From: Gorsachius magnificus
Taxonomy: Eukaryota; Chordata; Aves; Pelecaniformes; Ardeidae
DNA length: 64,000 nucleotides
NCBI GenBank assembly: GCA_034008185.1
Contig: CM067095.1
Span: 559,110-623,109, forward strand
Direction of reading: 5' to 3'
Below are positions 1 through 11,600 of this stretch, one piece after another. Under the pieces are notes generated by a model that was not told the origin of the DNA, ran no database searches, and saw nothing but the letters and a program-made list of their open reading frames with translations. Numbering within the stretch: the first letter of the stretch is position 1; the number at the start of each line of letters is the position of its first letter. The translations under genes were made by a program, and so were the position numbers.

Positions 1-345
1 GGGGCTTCAGCCTCGGTTCCTGTTACAAATTCTGCGGGACAAATCAACATCTTCCCATTAGGAAGTGATGACAAACCAGTCCATTTGGGGTGATTAATTG
101 ACATCTTAAATTAATCACGAGCACTCGTCTTAATGCTGTGACTCAAGATATTAACTGTTCCACCAGTGGTGTGAGAAAGAACAGAGACCATTACAAAGCG
201 CATTTGTCAAACAGTCACTTACAGCCATTGTGGTGGCTGAAAAAAGGTCAAGTGACTTTGTTATTGTTAAGTAGAGAGCAGACCGAAACTCCTAATTCCT
301 TACTATGTGTTTAATGTGCCAGTTAAGTAGTGGTAATTGGCAGCA
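1..345. promoter_or_regulatory. Candidate conserved noncoding element with paired homeodomain sites
   Basis: AT-rich, non-repetitive block at the left edge. TGATTAATT (91-99) and AATTAATCA (109-117) form a perfect 9-bp inverted repeat with a 9-bp spacer, a layout suited to two homeodomain proteins. An A-rich AGGTCA half-site (about 241-251) of ROR/ERR type lies beside two adjacent SOX-like words, TTTGTT and ATTGTT (about 258-271). The block may continue beyond the window. Enhancer function is inferred from motif density only. Confidence 0.5.
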
Positions 346-2150
346 GCTGTGCCCTGGAACCAATGGGTTCTTACTGGAGTAGGAAGCCCTAATGTGCTAA
401 ATGGTGCAGTGCTGCTTTCAGGGGTGTGCTCTTATAAAGCAGGAGCCAGGGAAGGGAGAGGCAAATCCCAGGGAGCTGGAGGTGCTGGGGGCAGCTCTGC
501 TGCAGTGCTGGGGGCAGCGATAAGGAGGAGGCAGGTAAGAGCTGAGGTTGTGCTGATTTGAAAATCAATAGACAAATCAAAATGTAATTTTCATGGAGGT
601 TAATATAGTGGTGATGATAAACTCCTGGGGATTAGTGCTGGTGGTGCTTGTGTCACTGGTGCTGCTGGGTGGCTGGTGATGAGCAGCCGGGGTTGGATCC
701 CAACACTGTGCTGGGCCCTGGCTGTGGGAGGGTGCTGGTCTCCCTGCCTGGGGGTGGTGAAGGAGGGTCCCCCCCATGAGGTGCTGTGCTGGGGGCTCTG
801 CACCCCTGGCTCCCTGCTTCTGTGCTGTGGGGGTACAGGGGGTGCTTTGGCTCTGGGTGCGGGGGTGGGGGATGTGTCCTGCCCCTCTGGCTGGAGGGAC
901 TCCCCTGGCCAGGGACACCAGGCCAGCAGGGATGCTGCGTCTTGGGGTGATCTCGGGGTGGCTGGCTACAGACCAGCACTTTCCTTAGGCTGGAAGCAAA
1001 CTGTCGGTGGTGAGGGGTGGGTGGTCACACGTGGCACACGGACCAAGCGCTGTGGCTGTGCCGTGCACTGTGTTTGGAAGAGCCAATGCAGTGAGGTCTC
1101 GGGTGTGCCGACAGAGGATGCGGTGATTGACAGAGCTCAAACCTGGGGCTCCTGCAGTTTATACTCTGGGTGGAGGTGGTGCAGAGGGTGGTTCTGCATG
1201 GGGGGGTGCAGTGCAGCATGGGCTAGAGGTGCTGCTTGGGATTCCCCTTCTGCAGCCTCCGAGGTGTCTCCCGGCTGTTCGGGCTTGTGCTGAGAGCACA
1301 GACATGCCACCTCGGTGTCACCCGGGGGGCTGGGCCTTTCTGCAGGCACAGGGATGCTCAGCATAAGGACCTACTCCTGGCTCTGTCCCAGTTCTTACAC
1401 CCTCCTTGTACTGGACCAAACTGTGCAAGTGTTGGCCTGCCAGGAGTGATGGTGCTGGCCCATGTCGGGCTGTTTCTGGCTCAGGTGGGGGCTGCATAAG
1501 GGTCTCAGCCCTGTTCCCAGGCCTACAAAGTTTGCACAGCTTTGGATAAACAACTGATCTTTCAGGTGTAAAGCAGGGCGAGCAAAATCTCCCGGGGCTG
1601 GGGCTGTTTCCCACCCCGGAGAGGAGCGGGACGCACAGCGGGGGTAAGCGGTGCTGGAGGCAGGTTGGGAATGCTGTGCCAACCCTGAGCATCAGCAGTG
1701 CTGCTTCCAGTGCATCCAGGCTGCCTCACCCAGGGCACCCTGCCTGCAGCCTGGGCCACCTCTGGTGTGTGCCAGGGGGTATCCCGGCACAGCACCATCG
1801 CAGGGGGCTGTGGCTGGTATCTCCGGGCCCCCATTCCCAGGCCAGAGACCCCCTCCCCTGGGAGGGCACCTCTCCATGTCCAGCCCCATCCCAGGAGCGT
1901 TGTGTTCCGTCCATTGGTGCTTGTGCCCTGGGAGACCTTGTGGTCTGCGTGGGTGGTCGGGGGCTGGGGGGTCAGACCCGTGCTGGGGACCCTCCCCTGC
2001 GTGGAGTGGCTTTGCCTTGCTGATAGGCAGTGGGGAGAGCATCTTTGCTGAGAAAAGGCATCAAAGCTGCCCCAGCAGCACAAAGCGAGGGGTTGTGAAC
2101 CAGAATTTGCAGCCAGCTGGAAACCTCTGCCTTAGCCTGGAGTTGTCATT
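346..2150. other. GC-rich spacer, top strand G-rich; no gene seen
   Basis: Short G-runs and CTGGGG/GGTG words dominate to about 1500, then the bias turns towards C between about 1640 and 1960. Open frames in all six phases overlap here and none shows a domain. CpG is sparse, so this is not a convincing CpG island. The local G excess could favour G-quadruplexes or reflect transcription, but nothing more specific is visible. Confidence 0.5.
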
Positions 2151-2300
2151 TCCCTCTGTGAATCTGGAGTCTTAATATCTGAGTGCTTGGAGTATTTATT
2201 TTTCATGTTGCTTACTGACACCAGGAAGGGGAAATGAGTAAATCTTTATGCACTTTTAATTACCTGTTAGTGGAGGAGCTGCAGGGCACTGCTGCTTTAC
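2151..2300. promoter_or_regulatory. Short AT-rich candidate regulatory block
   Basis: About 130 bp of AT-rich complex sequence with TTAATATC, TATTTATTTTTCATG and a TTTTAATTACC homeodomain-type word. It sits between two G-rich spacers. The small size makes this a weak call. Confidence 0.3.
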
Positions 2301-2650
2301 ATCTGAAGATAAAAAATTGTGGATGGGTTTGCCAGGGAGAGGGGGCTGGTACAGGTGCTGTGCGGATGCTGGTGGGAGAGGTGTGAGCAGCACCTGGGGG
2401 AGAGGGAGCCGTCGGCCTGGAGAGCTTGGATGGGATGATGATGGGGAGGGGAGGAGAAGGCAGCTTTGTCCCTGCATGGCAGGGGAGCTGATGGCCCTCG
2501 CCTCCCTGGCAGCAAGGTGGGGGCTGCCCCGGGGCTGCTGTGCTCCCACCCAGCCTGGACAGAGCTTTGGGCAGCACCCTTGTGCCCCCATTGCCTCCTC
2601 TTTAAAACGCGGGGAACTTAAGGAAAAGGAGGGGTCTGACAGGGGAAGCT
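2301..2650. other. GC-rich spacer; no gene seen
   Basis: GGGAG/GGGG-rich sequence without recognisable coding or repeat content. The overlapping frames on both strands are compositional. Confidence 0.4.
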
Positions 2651-2900
2651 GCATTTAATCAATGTCCTTGAAGGCCTTAGCTGAGGGTCTTAGTGTTATG
2701 GTGTTATCCTTAATAAGGACAGCATTTAAAGTGGAACAGCTGACAGGCACAACAGAATAGTGCCCACTTTAATATTCTCCATCTCATTCTGTACTTAAAA
2801 TCCCTGTCAGTCTTCAGTGCGGAACAAGGAGAATTTATGATGAAAAATCAAAGATGTCCATGAAAATCAAGGATGAGATCAGTGGGCTGATGGATGACTG
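2651..2900. promoter_or_regulatory. Candidate conserved noncoding element
   Basis: AT-rich high-complexity block. A TGACAG word (MEIS/TGIF type) in a CAGCTGACAGGC context and a second in CCCTGTCAG orientation flank CACTTTAATATTC. A TTAATAAGG word precedes them. Paired MEIS-type sites near homeodomain words are common in developmental enhancers. Function here is inference. Confidence 0.45.
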
Positions 2901-3310
2901 GCATGCGAGTGCCCATTGTCGCCGAGGCGTTCTTGGCAGGGGATGGGAGCTACGGTTCCCTGCACAGAATTGCAATGGCCCCCCCACCCCACCCCCACTG
3001 CCTTTGCTTAAATATGGGTCTGTACCGGGGGCTTTGCTCCTTGGGCAGCTTTACCCCCCTCCCCTTGTGCTGGCCTGGGCCTCGCTGCCTTTGGGAAGGG
3101 GGTACCCCCCACCCAGGAGGGGAGGGGAGGGAAAGCTGTGTGGCTGGGCAGCCTGCTGGCCCCAGGGATGGCCCCGTCTTGCCTGTGGCTACTGGAGGCG
3201 TCTCGCCCAGCACTGGTGGGCTCAGATCTGAGCGACCCTTGGCTCCACTCCCTGAGCCCGTGGTCCCTGCGTGGTCTGGGGCTGGTGCCCCTGCACAGCC
3301 CCAGCAACAA
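2901..3310. other. GC-rich spacer; no gene seen
   Basis: C-run and G-run rich sequence (CCCCCCACCCC near 2980, GGGAGGGGAGGG near 3115). No element recognised. Confidence 0.4.
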
Positions 3311-3800
3311 CTTGCCCCAGCAGTAATTAAGGCGTTCATGGCAATGCTAATGGCGTTCTGCTTAACGGCATCAGAGAGATGCGCGAAGGGAGCTTCTTGC
3401 TTCGCAGCCCCCTGCAGCAGCAGATTTCCTTTAAGTCGGCTGATAAGGGCAGCGATAAATAACTGCTCACTGGGCTGGCGGGGCGGGATGGCTCCTGGCC
3501 CCGGGTGGGGGCTGCGTGCCCCCTGTGCCGTGTGGGTCCCCTGTCCCGGGCGGCGGTGGCCGAGGCTGTGCCGGGGCTCCTGCTCTGCTGGTGCCGGGGA
3601 TGTGCGCTCGCAGCTAATTAGCAGCCCCGCAAAGTTCATCAATAACGGATCCTGTGGCGGCAGCTGATTGCTGGCTCGCAGCGGGTGGGCACGGGGTGGT
3701 AAATCAGCCTGATTGATTGTTGACCACTCCAGTTTTTCCAGCAGTAATTTAAAGCAATTAAAACGCCTCCCTCAGAAATTAACAGGGTAAATAATGCCCC
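3311..3800. promoter_or_regulatory. Candidate HOX/PBX-type regulatory element
   Basis: Two AT-rich halves separated by about 120 bp of GC-rich sequence. The left half has AGTAATTAAGG and a GATAAATAAC word. The right half has the perfect palindrome GCTAATTAGC (3613-3622) and TGATTGAT (3710-3717), which matches the PBX-HOX composite consensus. AGTAATTTAAAGCAATTAAAA follows near 3744-3763. Activity is inferred from these words. Confidence 0.5.
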
Positions 3801-4305
3801 CCCCACCCCCGGAGCTGCACCCGGCAGAGATCCCCGGGAGAGCTGGGGCTCGGTGGGAGCGGGTCAGGGCTTTTGGGGAGGCCCTGGTGTGGCAGGGATG
3901 TCGGGCACCCCCATGGTGCTGCTGGGCACTGGGTGGGAGCCCAGGGATGTGGCTGGAGCTCCCAAATGGGTGCTGGGGAGGGGTATCTGGAGCAGCCAGC
4001 ACGCATGCGGGTTTGCAGCGTGTGAAGTATGCTGCCACTGTGCAAAACCAACGCTATTTGGGCAGGGGCCACGTGTGCGGGAAGTGAGGCAGAAAGCCTC
4101 GGGTGTTCCTGGTGCTGGGAGCAGCCCTGGGGAACCTGGGGTGTTTGCAGGAAACCCCCGAGCACTGCTGGCTGCGGAGCCGGGCGGGCATGGGGCTCTG
4201 CTCGGCACCAGGGGGTCACTTGGTGAATGGGAGCACTGGGACAAAGCCCCAGGGGGGAGGTGGGACTGGTGCTCACCTCCGGCTGTGCTGATGCCTGGGA
4301 AGTGG
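3801..4305. other. GC-rich spacer; no gene seen
   Basis: Top-strand G-rich with repeated GGTGCTGGG and CTGGGG words; CpG is moderate. Nothing gene-like is supported. Confidence 0.4.
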
Positions 4306-4645
4306 CATGGCTGAGATTTGGCATTGAATCTTGGGCTCTGGTGCTTCTACCCAAGGGATAAAAATACCTAAATACTGGGTTTTCCCTTTAATAGGAATAG
4401 TGCCCAGCCCTGCTGCTGCAGCTCCTGTTTTAATTGCACAGTCTATCAATCCTGCTGCTGCTGTGGGATAAGTAGAGGCTACTTCACCCATGAAGGGTGA
4501 TTATCTTTTATGAGTGTGAAAGTTCTATAACTCATGCGGTGCAATGGGAAGGAAGTAAGGAGGGAATGGGAGTTGCTCTGCATCCATCAGTGTTTTGTCT
4601 ACGCAAAGGGCTCACTTTCAATTAAAACCTGGACTTCTCAGAAGG
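4306..4645. promoter_or_regulatory. Candidate conserved noncoding element
   Basis: High-complexity AT-rich block with TTTTAATTGCACAG, a CTATCAATC word of PBX/HOX half-site type, two CTGCTGCTG stretches and GGTGATTATC. The right end has TCAATTAAAAC. Candidate enhancer on motif content alone. Confidence 0.45.
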
Positions 4646-5975
4646 GAAGGTGAGGTAAAGATGCATTTTGCACCGATTGCCAAAGCTTCCCCCGAGACTG
4701 GTGCACCCCACGGATGTCCCCGGGCTGCTCTTCTTGGCTGATGGCATGGAGGGGTGACTCAAACCAGGGGACAAAACAGGCACGGCGGGTGGTTCTGGAT
4801 GCAGGGTCTGGGCTCCTGTGGGCAGCGTGCCCCTGCCTGCCAGCGTTACAGGCTGATGTCCATCCCTCCAGCTGGTGGCTGCTGGTACCCAGGTTCTGGC
4901 ACACTGCTCCGGGGCTGCTCGCTGGCCTCCTGCTGGGTACCCGTGCTGTCGGCTCTGCCCCGTGCCTGGCCCTCGGAGCCCTGCATGTTCCAGCACCCTG
5001 GAGCGGGGGGTGCAGAGTCAAGTGGGGCCCTGCAGCTTTGTTTGTGCCAGTGATGTGTCCCTGGCACTGATTGGCAATTAAACAGGCTGGGGCTGTAATG
5101 GGTGTGCGGGGCACGCTGCGGGCAGGGGGGGCCGTGGAGAGGGGCAGGACCCAGGGCAGGGCCAGTGGGGGGTAGGAGAGGGCAGCATTTGCCAGCAGAG
5201 CCCTTCCTGGTGCCCAGGGTGTGTTCTGCAGCCCTAACCCAGGGAGGCTCGGCAAGCAGTCTGGAGCTTCCCCCAGTAAAATTTTATAGCTTCAAAGAGC
5301 TGAGTGGGATGGCTGCCAGCAGATCCTTTTGGAAAATTTACGGCAGCCTGTCTTTTCCCCAAACACCTTGCTGATTCTCTCCTGAAGTTCTCGCCGGTGG
5401 CTGGCTCAGCCGGCAGAGCTGGGGCTGGGCTGGTTTTGCTGGTGGGTCCGGCTGCTGGTCCCAGCACGAAGGGCTGACGGGCTGGTAAGTGTCTGGTCCA
5501 TTTTGTGTCAAACCCTGTGTGTGTTTATCTCCAGCTCTTCAGCAATATTTATGTGGATGTAAATGATGAGTGTGTGTGCTGGCAAACACAGGTGCTAGGA
5601 GCTGTGTGTGTCAGCCTGTGCCCCCCTTTCCCTGGGCCCGTACTTGGGGCGATTTGTAAATGGGCAAATTCCCTGGCAGCCGTGCTGCTCTCCTCCCGGA
5701 CGCGGGGATGTCAGTGCCCTTCGGTGCTCTGCTGGAGGTAAGCTTTGCTAATGCTTTGCAAAGATTTTTCTTTTTTTTTGGAAGGCTGCTGAAGTTGGGT
5801 GAGGTTTCATCTCTCAGAAGTCTCCCATATCCCCACTTACACCTCGTACAGCGTCCTGAGCCTGTGTGAACGGCGCTGGATACCGGCAGGAAATGGTCAC
5901 CCAGCACAGCACAAATACTGGTAACCAGCCCTGAGACGCAGCGATTGCGGGACTTGGGGCTGCTCAGCCCCCCAG
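4646..5975. other. Mixed GC-rich sequence; no gene seen
   Basis: GC-rich to about 5060, then alternating with short AT-rich patches (GGCAATTAAAC near 5070, AAAATTTTATAGC near 5280, a pyrimidine run at 5767-5781). A GTAAGC splice-donor-like word at about 5737 has no matching acceptor that makes a convincing exon. No repeat was recognised. Confidence 0.4.
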
Positions 5976-6540
5976 AACATGCCATTTAAAATTTAACCTT
6001 TATTGAGAGCAGCCTGTGCCGAAGCCCGCTGGTAAACGCGTGCCTGTGCCGCTCCTGTTCGGTGTGCATTCCTGTTTGGGGAGCATCACAGCAGCGAAGC
6101 GAATCCTCTGCCCAGCGGAAGAGGGGGTTTGTGGGATGATGCCATTTATTCTGAATAATCCTCAGAAAGTCAAAGGAAGTTGTATGTTCAGAGTAATTTC
6201 ATGAATTTAAGATGTAGTGTCCCATCTGCTTTAGTTCAGATGCTGAATAGAAGGGAATGAAGCATAATTTGTCAGGCTCCTGTGTAACCGCTGTGTTGCC
6301 ATTAAAAGAATACGATCTTACAAAAGAGGTAGGATGCTAAATCCAGCCGAGTAATTAAGCTACTCATCTAATTGAAAGTTCTATGATTTATTGAGCCATA
6401 AACCCCAATTCTTTCCACTTACTGACCAGGACCTGCAATATATGCTATTGCCTGATGGATTCTCATTTCCAGCTGGGCAATATGCTCCTTAAAAACAGTG
6501 TTAAAAATGTCACCGAGGAAGGCATCCTTCATACGAGGCA
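5976..6540. promoter_or_regulatory. Strong candidate conserved noncoding element
   Basis: About 560 bp of AT-rich, repeat-free sequence. GAGTA (6349-6353) and TACTC (6361-6365) form an inverted repeat around ATTAAGC, followed by ATCTAATTG and a TGATTTATTGAG word. No frame stays open across it, which argues against an exon. Its length and complexity are like known vertebrate conserved noncoding elements; conservation itself is not visible here. Confidence 0.55.
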
Positions 6541-7165
6541 AGTGATTTAGCCCCATCTGAAGTCTGCAGCCCATCAGCGCTGTTCCTGCAAGGACCACAG
6601 GATCCTGTAATGGATGTGAGTGCTGGCAGCTGCGGGAGCGCAGCTCCTCGGGGCGGGAGGTGGAGGCTGGAGGGGATGATGGAGGTGTCCAGCGGGTGGT
6701 TTGCAGAGATCATAAGGGAGGTCAAGGTGCAACTACCTGCTCATGCAGCAGTTGGGAAGGTACAAATGCTTCTGCTGGTCACCAAAGCCTGGAGGGGTTG
6801 GTGGGACAAGGGCAGCTCGTTCCTGGAGGGGTGGGTGGGACGGCTGTCGAGCCCTGGGACACTGGTGACAGAGATGCTCCTGGTCACTCATGGATGGCAT
6901 TGCCACCTTTTCCCCCAGGACTGAGGCTGAGTTGTGCCAGGAGCTCATCCAGCACTACAGTGACTTTGAAATGTTGCCCTGCTGGCATGTGGGATACTTT
7001 GCTCCCCTGGCATTGCATGGTGCCTCTGTGGCTTCTGGCTCCTCTGAGGGCTCTTGGCCTGGGTAGTGTGGGCTGATGCTCTTCCCCAAGGGAGGATTGG
7101 TGGGAGCAGTGGCCCAAAGCCTGTGCCAGGCAGAGCAGGACCTGGGGGAGCAGAAGTGATTGATG
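6541..7165. other. GC-rich spacer; no gene seen
   Basis: Mixed sequence of about 60% GC with repeated TGGAGGGG and CTCCTGG words. Open frames on both strands lack any recognisable domain. Confidence 0.4.
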
Positions 7166-7720
7166 TCTGAGGGTACTTCCAGCCTCCAAATATTTTTAGC
7201 TCGAGGGTTTCCTGAGCTGGCTATAAATGTGTGTCAGGAATCGCGATGATGTACATTGTTTGTTTGGATGGGTGGATGCGAGAGGTTGCGTGCTGTTATA
7301 CATCGCTTGTGTGTGAAAACTCACCTACAAGTGTCAGAGTCCAGCTAGAGCTGACACAGTAAATGGGAGAAAATGGAAATAAGGAAAATTAAAGCAGTCA
7401 AGAGTCAAGTGATGATGTGCAATATCCTTCTTGTGGCTGTTCATCTGGACAGCCAGGCTCTGGAGTTCTGCGTGCCGTGATGAACTTGTGAAACCTCACA
7501 GCATCCTCAGTCTCTGGTTAATGCGGTGTTTCTGGAAGATTCTTCTTCAGGTTTTTTTTCCCGTCAATTAGGAATTTCTTAGACCATCTTTTCTTTAACC
7601 TGTACCAATTGCCTTAATTGACTTCCGCCTTAATTGGTAATAAATAATTTCCACAGAGCCCTTGTAATTCTTTTAAATCAATCGGTTCAGCCTTCCTGTG
7701 GGACTGGGCATGAGCTGTTG
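7166..7720. promoter_or_regulatory. Candidate regulatory element with TTAATTG cluster
   Basis: AT-rich block of about 550 bp. Its right part carries CAATTA (7565-7570), CAATTG (7606-7611) and two copies of CCTTAATTG (7612-7620 and 7628-7636) with starts 16 bp apart, followed by GTAATAAATAATTTCC. TTAATTG is a typical NKX6/GSX-class homeodomain word. The regular spacing looks more deliberate than AT-richness alone. Confidence 0.5.
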
Positions 7721-7850
7721 AGCGGGGGCTGCAGGAGCCAGGCAAAAGTTGCTGGCATATGCCCCCCCCCCCGGCTCCTGCCATGCCCCCTGCAGCCAGG
7801 CTGGGGCAAGCGGTGTGACTGCCCTACGGACCTCTGCTTGCACCCACACG

Positions 7851-7896
7851 GTGTGGGAGCTGGGGAATGCCCTGTATGGGAGCTGGGGAATGCCCG
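7851..7896. repeat. Two-copy 23-bp tandem duplication
   Basis: A 23-bp unit centred on GGGAGCTGGGGAATGCCC occurs twice head to tail (7851-7873 and 7874-7896) with a few mismatches. Short local slippage; no gene is affected. Confidence 0.8.
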
Positions 7897-8050
7897 ATGT
7901 GGTGGGCAGCCTCGATCCTTTGCTGTCTTTTTCACGCTGCATTTCGGTTTGTGCGAGCTTGGCTGTGCTGGCACGGGGGGCAGAGCGGGGCAGACCCTAG
8001 CAGAGGAGCGGGTGCTTGGAGCCGCTGCCAACACTGGATGAGTACGGGGA

Positions 8051-8633
8051 TGTCGTGGTTTAACCCGGCTGGCAACTCAGCACCACGCAGCCGCTCGCTC
8101 ACTCCCCCCCCCTCAGTGGGATGGGGGAGAGAATCGGGAAGGGGAAAAAGGTTAGAGCCAAGGGCTGAGATAAAGGCAGTTTAATAAGAGGAAATAATAA
8201 TAATAGTAATAGTGAGAATGATAACAAAATATACAGAATATACAAAACGAATGATGCACAATGCAATTGCTCACCACCCGCCGACCGATGCCCAGCCCGT
8301 CCCGAGCAGCAATCAATCCCTGAACAGTGATCAGTACCCAAACAGTGATCACTCTCCCCGCAACCGACTGACTAAACCCCCCCGAGCATGATGTTATATG
8401 GTATGGAATAGCTCTTTGGACAGTTTGGGAGTACAGCACAGCTAGGACCCAGCTTGTTATGCACCTGGCCGAGCAGGAGAAGCTCAAAAAGTCCTTGAGC
8501 AGTCTGAGCACTACTTGGCAACAACTAAAAACATCAGCGTGTTATCAACATTCTTTTAGCACTAAATCCAAAGCACAGCACTATGCTAGCTTCTGTGAAG
8601 AAAATTAACTCTGCCCCAGCTGAAACCAGGACA
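8051..8633 (-). mobile_element. Solo LTR of an avian endogenous retrovirus
   Basis: The 583-bp element reads, on the minus strand, from TGTCCTGGTTTCAG to GTTTAAACCACGACA-like ends, giving the TG...CA termini of LTRs. I recognise the sequence from bird genomes by recall. It is flanked by the perfect 5-bp direct repeat GGGGA (8046-8050 and 8634-8638), a target-site duplication of ERVL-like size. ATTAAA, a plausible polyadenylation signal, lies on the minus strand at 8180-8185. The TATA region seems degraded (a G-run followed by TTTAGTC). No internal retroviral gene lies on either side, so this is the product of LTR-LTR recombination. It could donate a promoter or polyA site. Confidence 0.9.
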
Positions 8634-8638
8634 GGGGA

Positions 8639-11600
8639 GAGCAGGGCAGGTGATGGAGACAAGGGAGCAGGAGCGTGTTTTTCTGGCCAGCCTGTCCTCT
8701 GTGTCCGGAATGGATGCAGCGAGGGTTGTGCGCAGGGGTGCTCCTGCCTACCCCGACACAAAACTCATCTGATGCCCTTGCGTTGCTCTTCCCAGCCCCA
8801 GGGTCCTGTAGCGTCTGATGCTGGCCAGTGCTGTTCTGTTGCTGTTGCTCCCCTTTAGCTGAAGGGTCGATGCTGGTTTCCAGACCCGCGGAGGGAAGCG
8901 TGGTCCCTGGTGCCTCAGGCAAGCTCTGCCAGGGGCTTGGAGGCTGAGGCTGATGTAGTTTTGGGGCTGGCTTGCACTCCCCACCAGAAATGAGATCTTT
9001 CTGTTGACACTGACCCTGGCCCGTTTCTTCTGGGGAGGACCTGAAGCCGTGCTGGCTGGGAAGATCGAGACCTCTGGTAGTCCAAGCAGTGTAGTGATCT
9101 GTAGGAGTCTGGGGGGGAAATGCTGGGGCTGGGGGACCTGCCCTGGAAAAAGGCCTTTCAGTGCAGCTGCGAAGCTGCGGCTGCTCAGCTGATTGCGAAG
9201 CCGGCTGAGAGCTGATTCAACAGGAGGGTGCGGGTGCTTCCACAGTGGTGGGGTTAACTGCTGGAAGGGAAGGCCAAGGCAAGCAGCAGATGCTCCAAAC
9301 TGACACCTTGAACCAGAGATTAATGCTCCTCTGAAAGGTGTCCAGGCCAAAGAAGCGATTTGGCTCAATGCAGGGTGAGCTGGTTAGAACAGAAAAGCCT
9401 GCGGTCTGTTGGAAATGAGACCGTGTGATCTACTGATGCCTCCTGGCATGAGTTTCTAGAGCCTAGGAAAGCACAGCTCACACCAGTGTTCAAACCATTA
9501 GCTGGCTGGCCTCCTGTTGGCACCGCGGGGGTGGCTGAGTTCACCCTGGTCGCTGCTCTTCCCCAGACACTGGTGTCACACCCAGTGCAGGAAACTTTTC
9601 GGTAATGGGAAGAAGAAGATAACCAGCCTATGACAGTCAGGTGTGAAATCCCGACGCACACTGTAAATCAAAGAAAAAGGATCTTGGAACACCACTGCTC
9701 CCTCTGATGTAATTGGGGGGGGGGGGTATAATTAGCTGTAACCAGAATATTATTTGATCTTCGATGCTGAAAATCACAATTTGTTTTCCTGTGCATGTAT
9801 ATGAATATACTTGCAGCATTTCTTTGTGCTACATGCTTTTCTGAAAGCTCCTGCTGACCTCCCAGAACACCCAGACAAAAAACCTGGGGCTGTCCCCATG
9901 CAAAGGGAAAGATCCTTCGTTTCTGAGAGGGGTTCTGCTTCGGCACGATGAACAGCAGGGTTGGGCTTTGCAGGTAATGGAGATGTCTGACCCTAGCACC
10001 CAGTCCTCCCTGCAGCAGTTGTGTCCCCATGGAGGGGCTCAGCCCGTCGGGGTGCTCCCGAGCGGGGCACCACGCTTTGATGCCAGGGAGGGCAGAGCCC
10101 GGTGTCTGTGCACGATGGTCTCGCTCCTCGGAGATGCGCAGAGCTCGCCTGGTGGGTGAGCACATGGGGGAGAGAGCAAACTGTCTGTGCTGTTGCCGCT
10201 TCCGAAGGGGGACGAAATCCTTCGTAACGGGTGGGCCCGGGGAGAGCCCCCTGGCAGCCGCAGCGGATGGGGTGGTGTGGTTCAGCTGAGCTGGAGCCAG
10301 CCCCCAGCCCTGGATGTGTCCCCCTTGGTGTGCCTGAGCAACCAGCTGCAGGGCAAATCATTGCGGGTAATGGAGTTAGCTGGTCTGAGAGACGAGGCTT
10401 TGCTTGTGCCTGGTCTCACTGGCGTGTCTGCTGCTTCCTTATTTATCCCGTTTCTGAAGCAGTTACACCAAATTAGCGTGTTCACACTGGCTGGGTGCTG
10501 GCGGCACCTTCCCCGGCGTTGGGTGTCTGCGGTGGTTGGCAGTGCGAGCGGCTGTGCAGGGTTGGTCACGCTCCTCCAGCGCTGCCAGGCGTGTTTGGGC
10601 TGGATGCTCTCCCCCCCAGCCCCTTAACTCCTTGGCAGGGAAGGGGGGGCAGCCTGGGGGCTGGCTGCTCCGGGTGCCCGGTGGGTCGGGAGCTGCCTGG
10701 TTTCCTCCTGCCACTGCAGGGATGGGGTGAAGGCAGCAGGACGCTGCACGCCCCCGAGCCTGGGGAGGTGGGGGGTGCTGAGCAAACATGGGCTGTGCTG
10801 AGCAGGGTGCTCCCAGAGGGGAGACCACTCAGACCCCTCAGAGGGGGTCCCCAGCACGAGCACCCCTGAGATGCAGTGGGGTGGGCTCCTGGCTCTGGGC
10901 TTGCCCAGGCTGCGTGGCAGATGCCCCGGCCCCGGGTCCGAGTGCTCAGCAGCCACTTCCAGCCCTGGTGGCCCCAGCTCTCCCCTCCCTCCTGCCGGTG
11001 CTGAGCAGACCAAGAGCTGCAGCAAAGGCTTGAGCTGGAAAGCTGGCACAATGTGGGACTTCTTCTTTCCCTGTTTCAAAGTACTTAAGCCTGTCATCAC
11101 CCTGGACCAGCTCCTGCGTCTCTTCCTGCACAGCCCTGCTTGCTCAACTCCGTGGCCACCCAGGAGAGCACAGATGAGGACGATCCCTGGGTCTGCCCAG
11201 GTGCTGCCTCCTGTTTGCCCCCCAGGGGCTGCCTGGGGCTTGGTGGGCAGCAGGGTCCTCTGAGCAGCTCATGGGCTGCTGGGGACGGGAGGCAGAACGT
11301 CACCTGCAAGGTGATGCCAGGCTTGGGGCTTGCAGCTGAAAGCATCTTCAGCTCTTCTGGGCTCGTCTGTACCTTGTAGGCAGAACTGAATCATTGGAAG
11401 GGAATTTGCTACCAGGACAAGAAATGTCTGACACCTTCCATCTCATGGAGCTGTCCGCCTCCTAAGCCAGTGAAACTTCTCGTGCGAGTCGTCCAGATTG
11501 CTGCCAATGCATCCAGTTTCCTTGGAAAATCCTTTGAAAAGGAGTCAGGAAGGATCTCCCTGATTAGCGGAGCAGTCCTTGATCCGCTTTCCATGAGCTC

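Noticed and set aside
8152..8511. 119-residue minus-strand frame
   Set aside because: Lies wholly inside the solo LTR and is not a viral or host protein frame.
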